Below are positions 8,255-16,308 of a stretch of DNA of 49,938 nucleotides, in pieces. The position numbers were made by a program, and so were the translations under genes. The first letter of the stretch is position 1. The number at the start of each line of letters is the position of its first letter. The stretch covers positions 1 through 49,938 of the forward strand of contig NZ_PIPM01000014.1 in the NCBI RefSeq assembly GCF_003987175.1. The letters run 5' to 3'. The notes under the pieces are model-generated. The model saw only the letters and a program-made list of their open reading frames with translations. It searched no databases and was not told the DNA's origin. Source of the DNA: Aliidiomarina sanyensis (GTDB taxonomy: Bacteria > Pseudomonadota > Gammaproteobacteria > Enterobacterales > Alteromonadaceae).

Positions 8255-9616
8255 ATGATCGGTCATTTTGGTTTGGTGCTTGGGCTTGCCCTGCTGATTG
8301 CCTTGGCACTTCGAGGCGTCAATATCCTTCTTGCCGTCCTGCTCTCTGTCCTCGTGATAGGAGTGACGAACGGAATGGCGTTTCAAGAAATCTTCTTAGA
8401 GTATTTCCCCTTTGGTGCTTCGGGTGCATTTACCTTCGCCGGGAATTTTTTACTGCTGTTTCTGTGCGGTGCTTTGTTTGGACGTATCATGGCGGCTAGT
8501 CAGGCGGCCCAAGGGGTTGCGATGGGCATCACGCGCCGTTTAGGTGCCAAACGTGCGTTGTTGATTGCCATGTTGGTGTGCGCCCTGTTGACTTATGGTG
8601 GCGTGGTGGTCTTCGTGGTTATCTTCACCATGTACCCGATTGGTGTGACGTTAATGCGCGAAGCGAATATTCCACGCCGACTCTATGCCGCCGCGATCGC
8701 GCTGGGGGCCGGAACCTTCACCATGACGGCCTTGCCGGGAACACCGTCCATTCATAACGTCATTGCAGCTCGTTCCTTGGGCACGGATTTGTTTGCTGGT
8801 GGCTGGTTTGGAGTTTTTGCGGGTGCGTTGATGGCGATTTTCGGTATGTGGTACCTCGAACGCCAATGGCGACTCGCTACGGAGCGCGGGGAAGGGTATC
8901 AGGCCACCCCGAAAGACGAACAAATGGCTGCGATGGCAGCCGCAACAGGCAAGAAGCTGCCCTCCATGGGTAAATCGGTGTTACCCATTGTCTTGGTTTT
9001 GGGCATGATTGCCTTCCCACGGTTCTTGCTGCTAGCTGGAGTAGAAGCAGAGTGGATTCGCTTTACCCTGGCGCAGCCTGTCTTGTGGGCCAGTTTTGCG
9101 CTGCTCAGTGGGGCTGTGCTTTGTTATTTGTTGTTCCCGCCGGTGCGCAAGAACTTCGTTCGAACCGCAGGACAAGGAGCAGACGATGCGCTCTTACCAC
9201 TCATTAACACAGCCGCTGTGATTGGCTTTGGTGGCGTAGTGATTCAAACCGCTGGCTTCCATGCATTTGCCGGTTGGCTGTTGGAGTTGCCCTTGCCGCC
9301 ATTAGTGTCGGTGTTCCTCTCGGCGAACCTTATCTCCGGTATAACCGCGTCGGCTTCGGGTGGCCTGCAAATCTTTATGTCGAGCTTGGCCCCGGCCTAC
9401 CTTGAGGCGGGTGTTTCACCGGAGATCCTCCATCGGGTTGCTAATCTTGCGGCAGGTGGCTTGGATTCACTGCCTCACTCCGGTGCCGTGATTGCCTTGT
9501 TTACCTTAATGGGCTTGACCCACAAAGAAGCCTACCGGGATATTTTTGTGGTGACTGTGTTGGTGCCGCTGCTCGCCGCATTGGTGGTCGTTGCCGCAGC
9601 CATGTTGCTGACCTGA
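8255..9616 (+). CDS. GntP-family permease
   Basis: The 453-residue, very hydrophobic protein has about 12-13 membrane segments and fits the GntP (gluconate:H+ symporter) superfamily by length and pattern, including the SxSGxL-like segment ITASASGGLQIF near residue 370 and LDSLPHSGAVIA near 405. Family substrates include gluconate and other hydroxy acids such as 3-hydroxybutyrate; no catabolic gene sits next to it, so the substrate is open. AAGGATCC lies just before the ATG. It begins 18 bases after the EAL gene and ends at a strong terminator. Confidence 0.8.
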   Translation: MIGHFGLVLGLALLIALALRGVNILLAVLLSVLVIGVTNGMAFQEIFLEYFPFGASGAFTFAGNFLLLFLCGALFGRIMAASQAAQGVAMGITRRLGAKRALLIAMLVCALLTYGGVVVFVVIFTMYPIGVTLMREANIPRRLYAAAIALGAGTFTMTALPGTPSIHNVIAARSLGTDLFAGGWFGVFAGALMAIFGMWYLERQWRLATERGEGYQATPKDEQMAAMAAATGKKLPSMGKSVLPIVLVLGMIAFPRFLLLAGVEAEWIRFTLAQPVLWASFALLSGAVLCYLLFPPVRKNFVRTAGQGADDALLPLINTAAVIGFGGVVIQTAGFHAFAGWLLELPLPPLVSVFLSANLISGITASASGGLQIFMSSLAPAYLEAGVSPEILHRVANLAAGGLDSLPHSGAVIALFTLMGLTHKEAYRDIFVVTVLVPLLAALVVVAAAMLLT

Positions 9617-9636
9617 CCTTACGGGTAAATTCAGAA

Positions 9637-9667
9637 TAAAGCCGGGCATGTCCCGGCTTTATTTTTC
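9637..9667 (+). terminator. Intrinsic terminator after the GntP permease
   Basis: AAAGCCGGG-CATGT-CCCGGCTTT, a 9-bp perfect stem with a 5-base loop, is followed by ATTTTT. It closes the EAL/GntP unit 21 bases after the stop. Confidence 0.9.
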
Positions 9668-9786
9668 TCCTTCTGTTTCCCCTCACGCTTTTATCGCACT
9701 GAACGGGACCCTTACCGCTTCAACATAGACAATTCGAAGTGGGTCGTTTACAAACAAGCTGATGCGATCGCAACAAGGAACTCAAG

Positions 9787-12700
9787 ATGAAAAATTATAA
9801 GCAATGGCTTTCCATAGCCGGGGTTGCTGCCGCGCTCTGTTTTTCTAGCGCCACAGTGGCCAATGAGCGTTGGTCCGTGAATGAGCCGATGGGTGAATTC
9901 AAGACCGTGCAAGTTAACACCGACGAAGGGACCTGGATGTCAGTCAACATCAGTCCCGATGGTGAATATGTCGTGTTCGATATGTTAGGCGACATTTATC
10001 GGGTGCCTGCCAGCGGTGGTGATGCGGAGCTGCTCCGTGGTGGCATTGCATGGCACATGCAACCGACTTATAGCCCAGATGGACAATTTATTGCCTTTAC
10101 GTCCGATGAAAGTGGTGGTGACAACATTTGGGTGATGACCGCAGATGGTTCTGAAGCGTGGCAAGTGACGCAAGAAACGTTCCGGTTACTCAACAGCCCC
10201 GCTTGGTCTCCCGATGGTCAGTATCTGGTGGCGCGCAAGCATTTCACAGCCCGTCGTTCGTTGGGCGCTGGCGAAGTTTGGATGTATCACAAACGCGGTG
10301 GTCAGGGGGTTATGCTCACCGAGCGTCCGAATGATCAAAAAGATTTGGGTGAGCCTGCGTTTGCACCAGACGGTCGCTATGTGTACTTCTCACAAGACGA
10401 CACGCCAGGAAATACCTTCCAATATAATAAAGATTCGGTCTCTGGTATCTATTCAATCAAACGCTACGACCTCGAAACGGGAGAGATTGAGACGATTCTC
10501 AGCGGTACCGGCGGAGCGATTCGTCCGACCCCATCACCGGATGGAAAGTACCTCGCGTTTGTTAGCCGTGACGATTTTCAAAGCAAACTGTACGTGTTTG
10601 ACCTGACCACGGGTGAGCGGCGCGAAATCTATGGCGATTTGAGCCGCGACATGCAAGAAACGTGGGCGATTCACGGTGTCTATCCGCACATGAACTGGAC
10701 CGCGGACAGTCGTGAAATCGTGTTCTATGCAAAGGGTAAAATTCGTCGTGTGAACGTTGAGAATCAGCGGGTTGCCGAGATTCCTTTCCAAGTAGATGTC
10801 GAGAAGCAAGTGCAAGAAACCTTGCGTTTCCGTCAGCACATTGAAGAGCCAACTTTTTCGGTTCGGATGCTGCGCAATGCAACGGTTGCACCGAATGCAA
10901 GCCGCGTGGTTTATGAAGCGCTCGGTCACTTGTACACACGCGCTCTGCCAGAGGGAACACCATCACGGCTGACATCGCGCACAGACCGGTTTGAGTTATT
11001 CCCGAACTTCTCGCGGGATGGTAACTATTTGGTTTACACCACATGGCATGATCAAGAACAAGGCCAAGTGATTGTGCGTAACCTGCGTTCAGGTTCAGAG
11101 CGAGTGCTCCCAACTGGCCCTGGAAAGTTCGTCGAGCCCGTATTCTCACCAGACGGCCAAGCCGTTGTGTATCGCAAGATCAGTGGCGGATACCTGACAG
11201 ACCCGAAGCATGGATTAAACACTGGTTTATATTACCTACCGCTTGATGCCGATGAGCCAAAGCACATTGCACGGGCAGGAAACCAACCCCAGTTTGGCTC
11301 GCGCAATGATCGTGTCTATGTGCAAGGGTTTGGTCCTGCAGGCCCAGAACTTCGCAGTGTCGACGTATCAACCGGCGATGCACGAACCCTTTATACGTCA
11401 CAGCACGCGACTGAGTTCCGGGTTTCTCCAGATGGAAAATATCTCGCGTTTGCTGAGCGCTTCCGCGTCTTTGTAACGCCATTTGTTGAGCGTGGACAAC
11501 CGATTGCGATCGGTCCAAACGACCGTCAGTTCCCCATTGAGCAATTGTCTCAACGGGCGGGCGATAACTTGTCGTGGACGTCAGACAGCGCAACCTTGTA
11601 TTGGACGCTGGGCCCAGAGCTGTATTCGGCCAATCTCAACGGTATGTTCTCAATTGACGGAAATACGGACTTCACCCGGGTTGCTGATGGCACCAACATT
11701 AGCTTTACCCGCGATGTCCATGTGCCGGATCAAACGATTGCCTTTGTGGGTGGTACCGTCATTACCATGAATGGCGATGAAGTCATCGAGAATGCAATTG
11801 TGGTGGTGGAAGGAAATCAAATCACTGCGATCGGCCAAGAGCCAGATGTGCGCGTGCCGCGCGGCGCCGAGGTGATTGATTTCACCGGCAAGACGATGAT
11901 TCCTGGGTTGATTGATACCCACGCGCACGGTGCGCAGGGTGAGAACCAAATCATTCCTCAGCAGAATTGGATTTTGTATGCGGGCCTCACCTTTGGGGTG
12001 ACCACCATTCACGATCCATCCAACAATACCCAGCAAATCTTCACTGCGAGTGAATTGCAGCGTGCTGGCAAAATTGTCGGACCGCGGATTTTCTCAACCG
12101 GGACCATTTTATATGGTGCGAATGGCCCAGGTTTCACCGCCCATGTGGACAGCATCGACGATGCACGTTTCCATCTCGAGCGGATGAAGAAAGTCGGGGC
12201 GTTTTCAGTGAAGAGCTATAACCAACCCCGCCGGGATCAGCGTCAGCAGATCATCCAAGCGGCGCGAGAGCTGGAAATGTTGGTAATGCCGGAAGGTGGT
12301 TCGTTGTATCAACACAATATGACGATGATTGCCGATGGTCATTCGAGTATTGAGCACTCGATTCCGCTCGAAGCTATGTACGAAGATGCGCTGCAGTTCT
12401 GGAGCCAGACCGAAACCGCCTATACACCGACCTTAGGTGTTGGTTTCGGTGGAATCTGGGGTGAGAACTACTGGTATGCTCACAGTGATGTGTGGAATCA
12501 TCCACGCTTGAGCCAATATGTACCTGAGCGCATTTTGCGGCCACGCTCGATGCGTCGTGAGCTTGCGCCTTCGCATCACTACAACCACATCAATATCGCG
12601 GCCGGCGCGAAAGCGTTGCAAGATCGCGGTGTAATGTCGACTTCGGGTGCCCATGGTCAGCGTGAAGGTTTGGCCCAGCACTGGGAAGTGTGGATGATGG

Positions 12701-12963
12701 AGCAGGGTGGCATGACACCTCTGAATGCACTGCGCACGGCAACTTACGATGCGGCGAAGAGCCTTGGTATGGAGCATGCCATTGGTTCAATTCAAGTCGG
12801 TAAGTTGGCGGACCTCGCGATTATTGATGGGAATCCATTGGAAAATCTGCGCGTAAGTGACCGGGTGATTTACACCATGGTGAATGGTCGCTTGTTTGAT
12901 GCGGAAACGATGAACGAACTGGGCCGAAATGCACGGGAACGTCGTCCTTTCTACTTTGAATAG
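9787..12963 (+). CDS. Secreted TolB-like propeller fused to an amidohydrolase
   Basis: This 1058-residue protein starts with a signal peptide (MKNYKQW..., cut near residue 25). Residues about 30-640 carry repeated SPDG-type blades (ISPDGEYVV, YSPDGQFIA, WSPDGQYLV, PSPDGKYLAF, FSPDGQAVV, VSPDGKYLAF) of a WD40/TolB-like propeller. The C-terminal 400 residues are an amidohydrolase: H712-A-H714, candidate bridging Lys K809 in VKSY, H857 in IEHS, and the closing block IGSIQVGKLADLAII. The usual GTD aspartate is not apparent; SGAHGQ stands there. Related enzymes are imidazolonepropionase-like or prolidase-like. It has its own AAGGAA site and terminator and is monocistronic. Probable role: periplasmic or extracellular hydrolysis of peptides or cyclic amides. 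Confidence 0.85.
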   Translation: MKNYKQWLSIAGVAAALCFSSATVANERWSVNEPMGEFKTVQVNTDEGTWMSVNISPDGEYVVFDMLGDIYRVPASGGDAELLRGGIAWHMQPTYSPDGQFIAFTSDESGGDNIWVMTADGSEAWQVTQETFRLLNSPAWSPDGQYLVARKHFTARRSLGAGEVWMYHKRGGQGVMLTERPNDQKDLGEPAFAPDGRYVYFSQDDTPGNTFQYNKDSVSGIYSIKRYDLETGEIETILSGTGGAIRPTPSPDGKYLAFVSRDDFQSKLYVFDLTTGERREIYGDLSRDMQETWAIHGVYPHMNWTADSREIVFYAKGKIRRVNVENQRVAEIPFQVDVEKQVQETLRFRQHIEEPTFSVRMLRNATVAPNASRVVYEALGHLYTRALPEGTPSRLTSRTDRFELFPNFSRDGNYLVYTTWHDQEQGQVIVRNLRSGSERVLPTGPGKFVEPVFSPDGQAVVYRKISGGYLTDPKHGLNTGLYYLPLDADEPKHIARAGNQPQFGSRNDRVYVQGFGPAGPELRSVDVSTGDARTLYTSQHATEFRVSPDGKYLAFAERFRVFVTPFVERGQPIAIGPNDRQFPIEQLSQRAGDNLSWTSDSATLYWTLGPELYSANLNGMFSIDGNTDFTRVADGTNISFTRDVHVPDQTIAFVGGTVITMNGDEVIENAIVVVEGNQITAIGQEPDVRVPRGAEVIDFTGKTMIPGLIDTHAHGAQGENQIIPQQNWILYAGLTFGVTTIHDPSNNTQQIFTASELQRAGKIVGPRIFSTGTILYGANGPGFTAHVDSIDDARFHLERMKKVGAFSVKSYNQPRRDQRQQIIQAARELEMLVMPEGGSLYQHNMTMIADGHSSIEHSIPLEAMYEDALQFWSQTETAYTPTLGVGFGGIWGENYWYAHSDVWNHPRLSQYVPERILRPRSMRRELAPSHHYNHINIAAGAKALQDRGVMSTSGAHGQREGLAQHWEVWMMEQGGMTPLNALRTATYDAAKSLGMEHAIGSIQVGKLADLAIIDGNPLENLRVSDRVIYTMVNGRLFDAETMNELGRNARERRPFYFE

Positions 12964-12995
12964 GCAAAAAATCTGAGGGTTTTCCCTTCTTTACA

Positions 12996-13028
12996 AAAGC
13001 CCTAGGCGAATACCTAGGGCTTTTTTTG
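12996..13028 (+). terminator. Intrinsic terminator after the propeller-amidohydrolase
   Basis: AAAGCCCTAGG-CGAAT-ACCTAGGGCTTT folds into an 11-bp stem followed directly by a T run. Confidence 0.9.
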
Positions 13029-13093
13029 TATATCATTGTTTAATCTTTAGCCGTCGCTTGAGCCTTTTAATGGTCCGCTCTGCAAGCTAGCCG

Positions 13094-13109
13094 TGAGGGA
13101 ATTCCCTCA
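13094..13109. repeat. Perfect 16-bp palindrome
   Basis: TGAGGGAATTCCCTCA is self-complementary over its whole length and lies about 210 bases before the subtilase start. It could be an operator; no regulator is assigned. Confidence 0.5.
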
Positions 13110-13318
13110 TTCTTCCCGCTCTGCAAAAATAAACATTAAAGTAACAAATTTAGCTTTTTGTTATGGGTTTACTTCACATTTTTATTACTTAACTCTTGGT
13201 CTTCAACAAGTGGCCGCTGAGTCTGCGGGCTATCAAAGCGGGTTATCAATCAAAAAAGAGCAAGGAGGTCTTCACAAAACAATCCCCCGACCCCCGATAA
13301 ACTTCAACAACAAGAAAA

Positions 13319-15199
13319 ATGGATATGAAAAAAATAAAACAAGCTTATATCAATCGTACGTCTCTTGCGGTCATCGCCGCCTTGGGTTTAACGGCACCGT
13401 TTTTGCTGCATGCAGACAGTGCAAATTCATCGACACCAGAGAATCCACTAGTTCAAACGGAAGTGGCTGATCCAGCACCGCGTGGGCTGTCGCAACGTGG
13501 GCAAGGTCAAGGGCATGGTCCTTTGCGCGGTCAATCCCAACGCGGACCACAAGACGGTCTGGTGACCGGTTTTATTGTGAGATTTTCGCCCGAACGAGAT
13601 CCAGAAGTGGAATCGCGTGTGCGCGGAAACCCGAGTGAGCGAGGGGCTCTGATGCAGCAGCGCGCCGCAGAACTTTCTGCTCGCGCCGGAAAAACCATGC
13701 GTTTTCAGCGCAGCATGGGTCTAGCGCACCACTATGTATTTGAACTTGAGGAGCACCTCGAGCGACGTGAAGTCCAAGCCATCTTGCGTGAACTGCGTGA
13801 CATGGATGGCATTATTGAGGTGGAAGAAAACCGGATACATACCTTCCAAGCTGCGCCAAATGATCCGGGTTATTCGAGTCAGTGGCATTATCGCGAAGCG
13901 GTCGGTGGCATTAACACCGAAGGTGCGTGGAGTCAGGGTATTACTGGACAAGGAGCCGTTGTCGCAGTCCTCGATACCGGTTACCGTCCCCACGTGGACC
14001 TTGCTGCGAATATCTTGCCTGGCTATGACATGATTTCTGATCCCTTCATTGCCAATGACGGTGACGGACGTGATTCCGATGCACGTGATCCGGGTGATTG
14101 GGTGTCTGCCGGCGGCTGTGGCTTTAATAGTCCACCGCAGAATCAAAACTCGAGCTGGCATGGAACCCATGTCGCCGGAACTGTCGCGGCGGTGACCAAC
14201 AACAATACCGGTGTGGCGGGTGTGGCATATGATGCCAAAGTCGTCCCAGTGCGGGTACTTGGGCGTTGTGGTGGCACCACGGCGGATATCGCAGATGGTA
14301 TCTTGTGGGCTGCGGGACTCAATGTGCCCGGTGTTCCGGCCAACAGTAATCCGGCGGATGTGATTAACCTGAGCCTTGGTGGTCAAGGTAGCTGTCAATC
14401 TGTTACTCAGCAGGCCATCAACAGTGCGCGGAACGCGGGTTCTGTTATTGTGGTTGCGGCTGGAAACAGCAATACCAACGCAGGTAACTTCAGCCCTGCA
14501 AGCTGTAATAATGTCGTCACCGTGGCTGCAACAAATCGCGATGGTGGGCGTGCCTACTATTCAAACTTTGGTGCGGTTGTGGACCTAGCGGCTCCAGGTG
14601 GTGCGCAAAGCTTTGCGAACGACCCTGAGGGTGTGCTTTCGACGTTCAATGCAGGGACCACAACGCCTGGCGCTGACAACTATCGTTACAGTCAAGGAAC
14701 GTCAATGGCAGCACCACATGTTGCGGGTGTTGCAGCATTGGTTCGTCAAGCCAACCCAAGCCTCTCGGCAGCGAATGTTGAACAGATCCTCAGAGATTCA
14801 GTTCGTTCATTCCCTGCGGCGTGCAGTGGTTGTGGTGTCGGGATCATTGATGCGGGCGCTGCGGTGAGTCTGGCACTGGGTTCTGGCGGTGGTCAGAGCG
14901 GTGGTGGTGCCGTTGATAACTTATCGGCAGCAACTGGTCAGTGGAATCGCTTCTTTATGGAGATCCCAAGCGGAATGACGCGTCTTGAAGTGCGAATTTC
15001 AGGCGGGACCGGCGATGCCGATCTCTACGTGCGCTATGGTTCGCAACCTTCTCTTAATGATTGGGACTGCCGTCCGTATCAGTGGGGGAATGATGAGGTG
15101 TGTACCATTGATAACCCGACCCCAGGAAACTGGTACTTCGGTGTGTATGCGTATGAAGCATACAGCGGCGTGCGGCTTGAGGCTACGTACTCAAACTAA
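13319..15199 (+). CDS. Secreted subtilase (S8) with C-terminal PPC domain
   Basis: The 626-residue preproenzyme has a signal peptide (to about residue 32), a Gly/Gln/Arg-rich linker (55-78), an I9-like propeptide (about 80-175), a subtilisin-type catalytic domain, and a PPC domain (about 545-625, LEVRISGGTGDADLYVRYG). The catalytic triad is D219 (AVLDTG), H281 (HGTHVAG) and S462 (GTSMAAPH), with oxyanion N383. Paired cysteines fit an extracellular protein. The PPC domain is usually cleaved off after secretion. The only in-frame starts are ATG 13319 and 13325; both have a weak A-rich ribosome site. Role: extracellular protein digestion for nutrition. Confidence 0.93.
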   Translation: MDMKKIKQAYINRTSLAVIAALGLTAPFLLHADSANSSTPENPLVQTEVADPAPRGLSQRGQGQGHGPLRGQSQRGPQDGLVTGFIVRFSPERDPEVESRVRGNPSERGALMQQRAAELSARAGKTMRFQRSMGLAHHYVFELEEHLERREVQAILRELRDMDGIIEVEENRIHTFQAAPNDPGYSSQWHYREAVGGINTEGAWSQGITGQGAVVAVLDTGYRPHVDLAANILPGYDMISDPFIANDGDGRDSDARDPGDWVSAGGCGFNSPPQNQNSSWHGTHVAGTVAAVTNNNTGVAGVAYDAKVVPVRVLGRCGGTTADIADGILWAAGLNVPGVPANSNPADVINLSLGGQGSCQSVTQQAINSARNAGSVIVVAAGNSNTNAGNFSPASCNNVVTVAATNRDGGRAYYSNFGAVVDLAAPGGAQSFANDPEGVLSTFNAGTTTPGADNYRYSQGTSMAAPHVAGVAALVRQANPSLSAANVEQILRDSVRSFPAACSGCGVGIIDAGAAVSLALGSGGGQSGGGAVDNLSAATGQWNRFFMEIPSGMTRLEVRISGGTGDADLYVRYGSQPSLNDWDCRPYQWGNDEVCTIDNPTPGNWYFGVYAYEAYSGVRLEATYSN

Positions 15200-15227
15200 C
15201 GTCGTCATCTCTTAGATTGGTGTACTG

Positions 15228-15257
15228 AGGCCGGGGGGACCCGGCCTTTTTTATTTT
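15228..15257 (+). terminator. Intrinsic terminator after the subtilase
   Basis: GGCCGGG pairs with CCCGGCC, followed by TTTTTT. Because the LysR gene ends at 15251 on the other strand, the hairpin also overlaps that gene's stop region. Confidence 0.85.
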
Positions 15258-16186
15258 TGGGCCGCCACATCGACAATGAGTTGGCGGAACCATTTGTGGC
15301 CCTCATCGTGCTGCAAGAGTGGGCTCCAGATCATCTGCAAATCAATGATAGGAATGGGGAAAGGCGGTTCCCGAAGTACCAGATCCGGGCTGCTCTCATA
15401 GAGTTTTGCCGCCCGAGTCGGCAGGGTTGCAATCAGCCCTTCGCGTGCGAGGTGCATGGCCACGTGATAGTTTCGAGTGAACACCTTGATACGCCGTTGA
15501 TGCCCAAGTTTTGCCAGTGCTTCATCCACCCATCCGAGTTTTTGTACGGCATCAGGTGTCATCCCAATACCCACACCGAAGCCAGTTTTGCTCACCCAGC
15601 AGTGACGGGCAGCTAAGTAGGATTCTAGGGTGTAGTCCTGCAAAATTGGGTGTTTATGATGAATCAAACAACTGAAGTCATCATCCCATAACTTCTTCTG
15701 ATGAAAACTCTGGGGGAGGTCATCGAATCGGTTAATGGCGATATCCACTTTGCCGTTCTCCACATCATGGAAGCTGACATCACTTGGGGTCATGAGATCA
15801 ATGGTAATGTGTGGTGCTTGGTCGCGCAGCGCTTTTAACAAAGGGGACATTAAGGTTGATGCCGCATAGTCCGACACCATGATGCGAAACACCCGATCAC
15901 TCTCGGTGGCCACAAACGACCGCGACGGCTGAATCACCTCTTCAACCGAGTACAGAATTTGGCGAACCTGCTGTTGCATGGCGAGCGCCCGTTCAGTGGG
16001 AACCATGCCTTCGGACGTGCGAACCAGCACCGGATCGTTGAGCAAATTACGTAAACGCTTTAAGCCGTTGCTCATGGCCGGTTGGGTAATGTTCAACTGC
16101 TCTGCCGCTCGCGTGACATTGCGTTCTCGCAAGAGGGCATCGAGATAAATGAGCAGGTTCAGATCGACATGCCGAAAATGATTCAT
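15251..16186 (-). CDS. LysR-family transcriptional regulator
   Basis: The 311-residue protein has a winged HTH at about residues 8-65 (DLNLLIYLDALLRERNVTRAAEQL, then NITQPAMSNGLKRLRNLL) and a substrate-binding domain from about 95. The start at 16186 (MNHFRHVDL) is chosen because it gives the usual LysR length and the HTH begins at once; the longer reading to 16294 adds a 36-residue extension unlike the family. It is divergent from aceK with 122 bases between starts, the classic LysR arrangement, so aceK is a candidate target. The DNA-binding half resembles the NodD/LeuO-like branch. The effector is unknown. Confidence 0.88.
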   Translation of the reverse strand: MNHFRHVDLNLLIYLDALLRERNVTRAAEQLNITQPAMSNGLKRLRNLLNDPVLVRTSEGMVPTERALAMQQQVRQILYSVEEVIQPSRSFVATESDRVFRIMVSDYAASTLMSPLLKALRDQAPHITIDLMTPSDVSFHDVENGKVDIAINRFDDLPQSFHQKKLWDDDFSCLIHHKHPILQDYTLESYLAARHCWVSKTGFGVGIGMTPDAVQKLGWVDEALAKLGHQRRIKVFTRNYHVAMHLAREGLIATLPTRAAKLYESSPDLVLREPPFPIPIIDLQMIWSPLLQHDEGHKWFRQLIVDVAAQK

Positions 16187-16308
16187 GAAGTGAATTGTCT
16201 CTGCAGTAAAGAATAAGTACGATGAATTATAAAGCGACTGTGACGTTCTGCAATCTGAAGCCGCATAATCGCGAAAGAAAATCGTTGAAACCACGAGAGG
16301 AAGGTGTT

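Larger units (their letters stand above)
12964..13318. other. Intergenic region before the subtilase gene
   Basis: 355 bases without a gene. It holds the terminator at 12996-13028, a perfect 16-bp palindrome at 13094-13109, an AT-rich stretch at 13125-13190 that probably contains the subtilase promoter (no clean -35/-10 pair seen), and a strong AAGGAGG at 13262-13268 with no start codon at the right distance. Confidence 0.5.

Noticed and set aside
13093..13470. 125-residue open frame upstream of and overlapping the subtilase
   Set aside because: Low-complexity, frame-shifted read of leader and signal-peptide DNA; no family features or conserved motifs.
16187..16294. 36-residue N-terminal extension of the LysR protein
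   Set aside because: The HTH begins at the 16186 start and the extension has no LysR character.
16222..16308. 29-residue N-terminal extension of AceK
   Set aside because: No family match; GTG 16309 has a good ribosome site and gives the normal length.
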